NCBI GenBank assembly: GCA_025201865.1
Contig: MU602688.1
Span: forward strand, 73,409-83,752
Source: Ramicandelaber brevisporus
Taxonomy: Eukaryota > Kickxellomycota > Ramicandelaberales > Ramicandelaberaceae
Length of the DNA stretch: 10,344 bases
Direction of reading: 5' to 3'
Under the pieces are notes generated by a model. The model ran no database searches. It was not told the DNA's origin and worked only from the letters and a program-made list of their open reading frames with translations. A program made the position numbers and the translations under genes. Positions 4,618-10,344 of this stretch are shown here, in pieces. Numbering within the stretch: position 1 is the first letter of the stretch; every line of letters begins with the position of its first letter.

Positions 4618-7368
4618 ATGGGCAACTCCCTTTCGACCAAGCTGGCAGAGCAGCAGCTTGCGTATTCTCTCAGCTCTGTTCCTATCTCGGTTGTGGCTTC
4701 CGCCTTGCCAGACTTTTTAGGTGACCTGCTACAGCTGCCAACACACTCTTCTTCAGACTCACAGCAGCAGCAACAGCAGCAGCAGCAGCAGCCAAAGCTT
4801 CATGCCAAGGCAAGGGTTGACTCGGCAATCTCCATCTCATCCAGCAACGTTGCACAGAGCTCGCTGATTTCCACGACAGGTGGCAGCCTTGCATCTGACG
4901 TTGCTGACAGCGATCGCGATCAATGCACGAACAACTATTTATCCGGTGCATGCAGCATTAACATCCGACACATGCTGCAGGCTGCACTGATTGAGGAGCG
5001 TGAGCAAAGTGTGTCTGCAGCATCAAATATTAGTGGTAGTGGTGGCGTGCGCGGAAAATTGGTTGCGCTTGTCAATGGCGACATTCAGAGGCTGCAGAGA
5101 CACTTTCAACAGCTTGTTGTGAATGGTCGGTTGCCATCCGATTTGTCGATCTTGGCTTTGTTGCTGCGGCTCGCATATCCAAACAGTTTGCGATCACACG
5201 GTAAATATAGCATTGGCGAAGCAGATGATGCAGATGATAACGGTGAGAATGAGGATGACGAAGAGGAACAGGAAATGATCAGCGACACAATTGAGGCACT
5301 CCAGCATTCGTTGGTGCCTGGATTTGGCTCAACACGCACTCAAGAGCGTCAGCGGCGAGCACTGGAGCTCTTTGCCAGATCACACACTTTCTCTGAAACA
5401 ACAAATGAACATGCAGAAGCATCAGCACCGGCATCAGCATCAGCATCGGCTGGCAGCCTGAACTGTCTCATTCCGATTACATTCCGCGATGTTGCGTACA
5501 TCCAAACCTCCCATGGATTGTCTCTCGCTAACCACGGCATTGTTGCCATCTCGCCTGCCATTGCTCATGCCGCAGACATTCTCACTCGTCTCGACCTCAG
5601 CCACAACTTGCTTGCATCTCTGCCCAGTGAAATTGGATGTTTGGTGAATCTTCGTGCAATCAGCTTGTCCCACAACAGACTGCGTACATTTCCAGACTCA
5701 ATTCGGCAGCTGACAAAGCTCACAGAAATCCACGCATCATACAATGAACTCACTTCATTGCCATCATGCATTGGAGTGCTGCGGTCACTCGTACTGCTGG
5801 ATTTGGCTCACAATCAGATTACAGACTTGCCTGGCAGTATCCGTGGATTGACATCACTCATCAATCTGCGCATCTCATTCAATCCATTGCGTGCCCTGCC
5901 AGCCGAGATTGCGATGCTGACTCAGATTCGCACAATTCACGCCGAAGGCTGTCCATTCCACAAGGTATTGCCAGGTGCAGCAAACATTGATCAGCAGCGG
6001 GCAGCCATATTGGAACGAGCGATTGCAGAAGGTGAAATCATTACAAGCGACAGTCCGTCAGCCATTGCGAGAGCTGGGAAAGCACGAGCAATGTGGAACC
6101 ATCACACTACGAACGAGGTTGCTCCGTCTTCTACAGTATCAAAGACACCCGAGCTGGATGAGCATGGTATGGAGGCAGTGCCGGTGCCTTCATTACGAGA
6201 ACTCGCAGCACGAACAATCATCAACAATCGACTGGACGTTTCAACTGCACTCTCTCCACCATTGCAACGGCTATTGCGATCAGCTCAGCAGTGCTCAGTG
6301 TGCGGCGGGCCGTATATTGAGACTTGCGTGCGCAGATATCGGATGATTGTGAGAGATAATCCAAATCCACCGCAGCCAACTCCATTGAATGCGAATGGAA
6401 ACCCAGACATGTCAGCACTACAACAATCAATTCCACTGGAGTATAGAATGTGCTGGAATCACTGGAGTTCAGATGGTGATCGCATAGTCAGCATGTTCCA
6501 AACGAAGAGGCGACCAGCAAGCTCGACAATTGACTCGATTCGACATACCGCTTCAACGACAAATCATCAGCAGGCATCAAGACCGAGCAGGCTACGGTCC
6601 TTGGGCAAGTCGTTGTCATCAATCATCAGCGGTTCACACCGTGGAAGTAAGCGCAGATCAGAGTCGGTGGATGCTCTGGTAGCAGCCGTGTCTTTGACCG
6701 ATGCGATCGCTCCATACAGTGCACCTACGGCTCCACCGCTTGTTTCGATTGATGCACTGACTACTGAAGATGCATTCGATAGCGTTGGTGTACATTCCAG
6801 CGCCAACGAAGTTGTTGAGGCAGCCACTGCTCTCATTCTGACAATGTCACCAACAATAGCTCCATCTGCACCATTTATCATGCACGAAGAGTCGCTTTCC
6901 TCTCAGTCAGATGATGCCATCATTCAAGTTCCGCAGATTACCGTTCAGTCAACTGGTAACGAATCTACAATGAGTACGCTCAAACCTCGGCAGCCTCATC
7001 AACAGCATCGTCGCCATTTCTCACGAAACAGGCGAATCTCCTTCTCTGCAAAAGATGCTCTTCAGCCAGCATCGCTCCCTGCAATCTCACCTCCAACAGT
7101 CGCTCCGTCAACATCCATCTCTGCACCGCTCGATTTGACAAGCTTAAGCTCAAGCACTGAGCAAAGATGGTCGGCGTTGCACGATGACAGTGGCTTGATG
7201 GTTGTCGAGTCTGGAGTTCCACTGGAAACAATTGACTCTGCTGTACTGATGCCATCTCTCGATTTACAAGACATTACTGCTGATGGAGTCGAATCGCTGG
7301 ACGATGCCCTTGAAAGAGTGCAACTCTATCCCGCAGTAACAATCTCGACATCTCCAATTGCTTTATAA
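4618..7368 (+). CDS. Myristoylated leucine-rich-repeat protein with LRRC58-like Cys/His motif
   Basis: A 916-aa intronless protein. The start is the ATG at 4618, the first in frame. It gives MGNSLSTK, an N-myristoylation signal (Gly2, Ser6), so membrane attachment is likely. Then come a 10-Gln run (residues 49-58), an acidic stretch (201-221) and an LRR block. A degenerate first repeat (298-320) is followed by five 23-residue repeats (321-435) of the form LDLSHN-x2-LxxLPxxIGxL and a cap to about 456. This is the SHOC2/Ras-suppressor style of LRR. Residues 524-615 follow the layout I recall from animal LRRC58-type proteins: PSLRELAARTI (524-534), then C559-x2-C562 in CSVCGGPYIETC, and C612-x2-H615 in MCWNHW. 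These four could bind zinc. Residues 650-916 are Ser/Thr-rich and disordered, with RRxS sites at S681 and S808. Its role is unknown; a scaffold or ubiquitin-ligase adaptor is plausible. Confidence 0.93.
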   Translation: MGNSLSTKLAEQQLAYSLSSVPISVVASALPDFLGDLLQLPTHSSSDSQQQQQQQQQQPKLHAKARVDSAISISSSNVAQSSLISTTGGSLASDVADSDRDQCTNNYLSGACSINIRHMLQAALIEEREQSVSAASNISGSGGVRGKLVALVNGDIQRLQRHFQQLVVNGRLPSDLSILALLLRLAYPNSLRSHGKYSIGEADDADDNGENEDDEEEQEMISDTIEALQHSLVPGFGSTRTQERQRRALELFARSHTFSETTNEHAEASAPASASASAGSLNCLIPITFRDVAYIQTSHGLSLANHGIVAISPAIAHAADILTRLDLSHNLLASLPSEIGCLVNLRAISLSHNRLRTFPDSIRQLTKLTEIHASYNELTSLPSCIGVLRSLVLLDLAHNQITDLPGSIRGLTSLINLRISFNPLRALPAEIAMLTQIRTIHAEGCPFHKVLPGAANIDQQRAAILERAIAEGEIITSDSPSAIARAGKARAMWNHHTTNEVAPSSTVSKTPELDEHGMEAVPVPSLRELAARTIINNRLDVSTALSPPLQRLLRSAQQCSVCGGPYIETCVRRYRMIVRDNPNPPQPTPLNANGNPDMSALQQSIPLEYRMCWNHWSSDGDRIVSMFQTKRRPASSTIDSIRHTASTTNHQQASRPSRLRSLGKSLSSIISGSHRGSKRRSESVDALVAAVSLTDAIAPYSAPTAPPLVSIDALTTEDAFDSVGVHSSANEVVEAATALILTMSPTIAPSAPFIMHEESLSSQSDDAIIQVPQITVQSTGNESTMSTLKPRQPHQQHRRHFSRNRRISFSAKDALQPASLPAISPPTVAPSTSISAPLDLTSLSSSTEQRWSALHDDSGLMVVESGVPLETIDSAVLMPSLDLQDITADGVESLDDALERVQLYPAVTISTSPIAL
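4762..4791 (+). repeat. CAG/CAA repeat encoding ten glutamines
   Basis: Ten Gln codons, nine CAG and one CAA, lie in the disordered N-terminal part of the LRR protein. The single CAA at codon 4 interrupts the CAG run, which usually stabilises such tracts. Confidence 0.95.
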
Positions 7369-7372
7369 AAAC

Positions 7373-7378
7373 AATAAA
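7373..7378 (+). terminator. AATAAA polyadenylation signal, LRR gene
   Basis: AATAAA lies five bases after the LRR stop codon. Two more copies at 7456-7461 and 7471-7476 lie at a more usual distance for 3' processing, so they are likelier to be the main signals. All three fall in the 187-bp gap before the convergent ATG4 stop codon. Confidence 0.5.
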
Positions 7379-7455
7379 AACAATAATAACAATATCCATC
7401 TCCGTCATCATCATCGTCACCTATAGTATGTATCCCTGTGTTTCTGCTTTAATAT

Positions 7456-7476
7456 AATAAATTGTCTTAAAATAAA
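7456..7476 (+). terminator. Pair of AATAAA polyadenylation signals, LRR gene
   Basis: AATAAA at 7456-7461 and again at 7471-7476, about 90-110 bp after the LRR stop codon, are the best candidates for its 3'-end signal. If cleavage occurs 10-30 bases further on, the transcript would end at about 7490-7510, some 50 bp short of the ATG4 coding region on the other strand. Confidence 0.55.
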
Positions 7477-7555
7477 AGTTATGCGTTAACGGAAAGAAAG
7501 CAATGAGAGGTACGATTCGATGAGAGAAGAATGTTATAAAGATAAAAAATAAAAA

Positions 7556-8432
7556 TTACAAGTTGATTACCCATTCATCCTCACCTTCAATAGATGAATC
7601 GTCATCGTCATTACCATCGTCCTTAACATTGCCATTATCATCGTCTTCATTGGTGTCGTTGTTTTCTGTTGATTGCGTTGGAGTAGAAATGTCGTCTGCT
7701 GGTGTAATTACGTTACGAACAGTTGGAACCACCACGAATGGCTCAATTGGTCCATTTAATGTCATGCCGGCTGTAGTGACTGCAAGTGATGCAGATGGCG
7801 TTGGTGAAGCAGAGATGATATCGATTGACGGGTCTGGCACATTGTGGAAGCTGGCTGCTGGATCCACAGTTGAGTTTACGCCATCAATGCTCGCCACATC
7901 ATCAACCTCGATGACAGCAGGCGGGGATGTCAACCGCTCGATCGAAGACTCAACTTCGATCGACTCAGCTCTTCCTTCTCCTCCTCCAGCCACTGCCACA
8001 GCTTCAGAGGAAGTGGTTGAATCTGTCATGATATTTGTGGCTGTTGATGTTGTTGCTGCAACCGGAGTGCCTGTGGACCGTGACACTTTGCTGAGTGATG
8101 CCGATGAAGAACCATGCGTTGCCCTGCGATATGATGGCGCAACATCAGCCACTGACAAAACCAAGCCCAGTCCCTGAGAGTCGGATGAGATAGCCTGGCA
8201 CAATTGTTCAAATTCACCCTTTGTGCGAACCAAGAAGCCAATCATCATGCTCGGATCAAGCTTGGAAATGGGCACACGACGCACAGAGGTGCAGTGGTAT
8301 GTATCCAGCTGCTCACGAGTCAAGTCTAGATGTGACGTTCCAGCTGGGATAGCGGGGCGGGTATAATGCGGATCGAGATACAGGAGAATGGTATCACTGC
8401 GTGGTTGTCCAAACGACTGTTGCTGCTGCTGC

Positions 8433-8464
<32 letters not shown>

Positions 8465-9742
8465 GTATGCCAAAGTGCCACTTGATGACCGCTGTGGCTG
8501 TCCAGGTGCTAGAGGAGACGCGGCAGCTGGACTGGCAGCTGGATGCGTGGATGCTTCTGAGGATGTGGTGGGAGAACGAGGCTCGCCTGAAAAGTATCCA
8601 ACAATGTACAATGCCGAGCTTGGCTTACCACCACCGATGCCGACACAGCTTGGGTTCATTAAGCACGATGTGATGAATGGATAGTAGTATGGATTGAGGA
8701 AGTCAATACCCAGTCTGGTAGTTACAAGAATCAGCATTGGTCTAAACTCTCCATCACCGCCAGCTGCTGCTGTTGCATCTTCAAGCACCAAATCACGATA
8801 CACAACTCCATCTGGCACGATATGCACAGCCAGGCCACATTCTGCATGGTCTTTAGTGAGTTCTTTGATGATATTGGCAGTTCCATGGGGTCCGAACCAT
8901 TCACCGACGTTCTTTCCAAACTGCTTACCCAGTGCAGTCATATGATGGATAGAGAACGGAGTGGTCGCTGACAGTTCATCCAGGAACCACGACACAATCT
9001 GCTGATAAGTGTGATCAACTGGCTGGCCGTCGGATGGGCGTTTCCATTCTCGGCCAAGGAATCGAACCATCAAGGCTTGGGCGAGAATCATTTGACCTGC
9101 ACGCAGCATACATCCCCATCCGGAGTCTGTGGTAAATGCCGAGCCGGCAATGGCAGGGTATCTGGCTCGATATGTAAACCAAAGTCGAGATACAAAATCA
9201 TCGTAGAATGCGTCATATCCAGTTAAAACTGGTGAAGTGCCATCGTTGGTGCCGCTGACATTTTGAGATTGAGATTGTGGTTGCGGTGGTGGTGGCGGTG
9301 GTGGCGGTGGTGGCGGTGAAGATGAATCTGCATCTGCTGCAACATTTGAGCAGTCTGAAGACGCTGATGATGATGGTCTTGACGGGAATCCATGTTCGTC
9401 TGCTGCAAACATGGCTGTAGCATTTGATCGACTGACTGAAGCAGATGCAAGATGACATCTATAGTTGATACCGAGCATCCAAATGTCTGCAGAGTCCGGC
9501 GAAGCTGCACTGAAAGTACCAAGCTCACGACGCACAGCGATACTGTCGGCAATGGCAGAATACAACGACCGAACAGCGTTGCTCATCGAGTGCTTGTAGT
9601 GTCCAGTGGTGCTCATAATAAAGTTGGCGATCGACGGCCCTCCAGGCTCGCTGGCAGTAACTTGTGCTGCTGAGCCGGTTGACGAGGACGACGAGGCTAC
9701 ACCAGACAGACTCGCAGGTCTACTTGATGACGGCGTACTCAT
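7556..9742 (-). CDS. ATG4: ATG4, cysteine protease that processes and delipidates Atg8
   Basis: Atg4 trims the C-terminus of Atg8 to expose glycine and later releases Atg8 from phosphatidylethanolamine, so it is needed for autophagosome formation. The catalytic triad is complete: C211 in DSGWGCMLRAGQM, and D457 and H459 in LYLDPHYTRP. Other family blocks are IWMLGINY (87-94), FVSRLWFTYRARYPAIAG (183-200), GIGGGKPSSALYIVGY (368-383) and TYHCTSVRRVPISKLDPSM (481-499). The true start is the ATG at 9740-9742; the frame runs on upstream without another ATG. At 728 aa it is far longer than usual (about 390-500). The excess is a Ser/Pro-rich insertion with 11 Pro (about 97-172), a 65-residue insertion with 16 Gln (386-450), and a disordered C-terminal tail (about 520-728) ending acidic, EGEDEWVINL. 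It is convergent with the LRR gene. Confidence 0.97.
8417..8464 (-). repeat. CAG/CAA repeat encoding sixteen glutamines in ATG4
   Basis: Sixteen Gln codons (residues 427-442) on the minus strand, CAG broken by five CAA codons. The tract lies in the insertion that precedes the catalytic YLDPH motif by only about a dozen residues. Confidence 0.95.
9284..9316 (-). repeat. CCN repeat encoding eleven prolines in ATG4
   Basis: Eleven Pro codons (CCA and CCG mixed), residues 143-153, are followed by a Gln/Ser alternation (QPQSQSQ). The tract sits in the linker between the first strand of the protease domain and the FVSRLWFTYR helix. Such runs can bind SH3, WW or profilin-type partners; none is evident here. 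Confidence 0.93.
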
Positions 9743-10017
9743 TTGTTTGAAGTGCAAAACAAAAAAAAGAGAGAAGTGTGACCAAGTGAACGTCCACACA
9801 GTGACACGAGGTGCTGGCGACTATGAGAAATGCTGCCAAGCCAGTCAGCAATTGGACAAGCACGCCAAAGTGAGCTGGCGGGCTGTAGACAACTTTTAGC
9901 CACAACGAACATCCAGACTATCGAAGGCACTAACAGCACAAACTATGCCGAAGCTAAACAATGTCAAAGTGTAAACGAGAATAATATAGCAATACGAATG
10001 CAAGTAAGATGGCGAAA
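9743..10017 (-). promoter_or_regulatory. ATG4 upstream region and P450 3' UTR
   Basis: These 275 bp lie between the P450 stop codon and the ATG4 start codon, both genes reading on the minus strand. Near the ATG4 ATG the minus strand is pyrimidine-rich (T-run complementary to 9761-9768), a common fungal leader feature. A CCAAT box on the minus strand, seen as ATTGG at 9851-9855, lies about 110 bp upstream of the ATG. I see no clear TATA box and cannot say where the P450 transcript ends. Confidence 0.45.
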
Positions 10018-10344
10018 TTAATGACTGCGAAGGGAAACGATGACGGGAAGCGACTTCTCCTTTGGCGCCAGCAGGAACAATGACTGCTCGGTGCGCGGCA
10101 CATACGGCTGCTCGGCCGGCTGGATCACAAACCGCCGGATCAATGTCGGCACCGCGGTGTAGATCTCGGCGAGCGCCAGCTGCCGCCCCAGGCACGACCG
10201 CACGCCGACCGAGAACGGAATGACATGCTGCCGCCGCATCGCGAGCTCGTCCGCCGTGCCGTCCACAAACCGCTCCGGCTTGAACAGCGTCGGCTCGTCG
10301 AACACCGACGGATCGCGGTGCACAGACTCGAGCGACGCGCCGAC
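10018..10344 (-). CDS. Cytochrome P450, C-terminal part, 5' end outside window
   Basis: This is the last 108 residues of a heme-thiolate monooxygenase. The heme-binding signature FSVGVRSCLG is intact, with the axial Cys codon at 10192-10194. It is followed by the usual helix L (RQLALAEIYTAVPTLIRRF). Upstream are VHRDPSVF and FKPERFVDG, the HRDP and PERF motifs that precede the Cys loop. The frame stays open to the right edge (VGASLES). The end SLRSH-stop is at normal distance after helix L. The substrate cannot be told from this fragment, and the membrane anchor, I-helix and ExxR motif are outside the window. Its base composition is odd: about 71% GC over 10141-10260, against about 48% in a sampled 120 bp of ATG4, with a sharp drop just past the stop codon. 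Confidence 0.96.
   Translation of the reverse strand, partial: VGASLESVHRDPSVFDEPTLFKPERFVDGTADELAMRRQHVIPFSVGVRSCLGRQLALAEIYTAVPTLIRRFVIQPAEQPYVPRTEQSLFLLAPKEKSLPVIVSLRSH

Noticed and set aside
7563-8177. 204-codon Ser/Thr-rich plus-strand frame opposite the ATG4 tail
   Set aside because: It mirrors the low-complexity Ser/Asp/Thr tail of ATG4, and the strong ATG4 motifs fix the coding strand.
8388-8684. Plus-strand frame with a long poly-Cys run
   Set aside because: This is the CAG repeat of ATG4 read on the other strand (TGC codons); it lies inside the protease domain.
9743-9799. Upstream non-ATG start for ATG4 (GTG, nineteen extra residues)
   Set aside because: The extra residues come from a T-rich leader and match nothing in ATG4; the ATG at 9742 gives a normal Ser-rich start.
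9896-10195. Minus-strand Ala/Arg-rich frame overlapping the P450
   Set aside because: Shadow of a GC-rich gene; the P450 frame holds the intact heme signature.
1-10344. tRNA, rRNA, CRISPR array, transposon or virus-derived gene
   Set aside because: I saw no B-box-like tRNA pattern, no spaced identical repeats of CRISPR type, no transposase or reverse-transcriptase motifs, and no long terminal repeats.

Overview
This window looks like nuclear DNA from a fungus. It carries eukaryotic-only proteins (ATG4, an F-box protein, a pepsin-type protease, a P450), pyrimidine-rich 5' leaders and AATAAA signals, and no bacterial operon structure. All five genes with a visible start are open without an intron, up to 916 codons long. 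Low intron density, polyQ/Ser-rich disordered segments and an F-box/LRR protein suggest an early-diverging, intron-poor lineage; Kickxellomycotina (Coemansia/Linderina-like) is my best guess. That placement is inference only.

Layout from left to right: (1) the 3' end of a secreted-type aspartic protease (+, cut by the left edge, ends 466). (2) A 260-bp gap between convergent 3' ends, holding a tandem duplication (485-726) in which one copy lacks 40 bp. (3) An F-box/LRR-like protein on the minus strand (726-2411). (4) A 964-bp intergenic region (2412-3375) with a degenerate 20-bp repeat, a GA microsatellite and one weak signal-peptide ORF. (5) A small secreted protein (3376-4056) with a six-cysteine domain and a long Gly/Lys/Asp tail. 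(6) A 561-bp leader region with a (CTCACAG)4 repeat. (7) A 916-aa LRR protein (4618-7368) with an N-myristoylation signal, a polyQ tract and, after the LRRs, a Cys/His motif like that of animal LRRC58-type proteins. (8) ATG4, the Atg8-processing cysteine protease (7556-9742, minus), convergent with the LRR gene and swollen by poly-Pro and polyQ insertions and a 210-aa disordered tail. (9) The 3' end of a cytochrome P450 (10018-10344, minus, cut by the right edge), about 70% GC against about 45-48% next door.

The genes do not form an obvious pathway. ATG4 acts in autophagy, the protease and six-Cys protein are probably secreted, and the LRR and F-box proteins are candidate ubiquitin-ligase adaptors or scaffolds. 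The most interesting points are the LRR protein's architecture, the polyQ insertion next to the ATG4 catalytic Asp-His pair, the composition step at the P450, and the unrecognised secreted six-Cys/Gly-tail protein.
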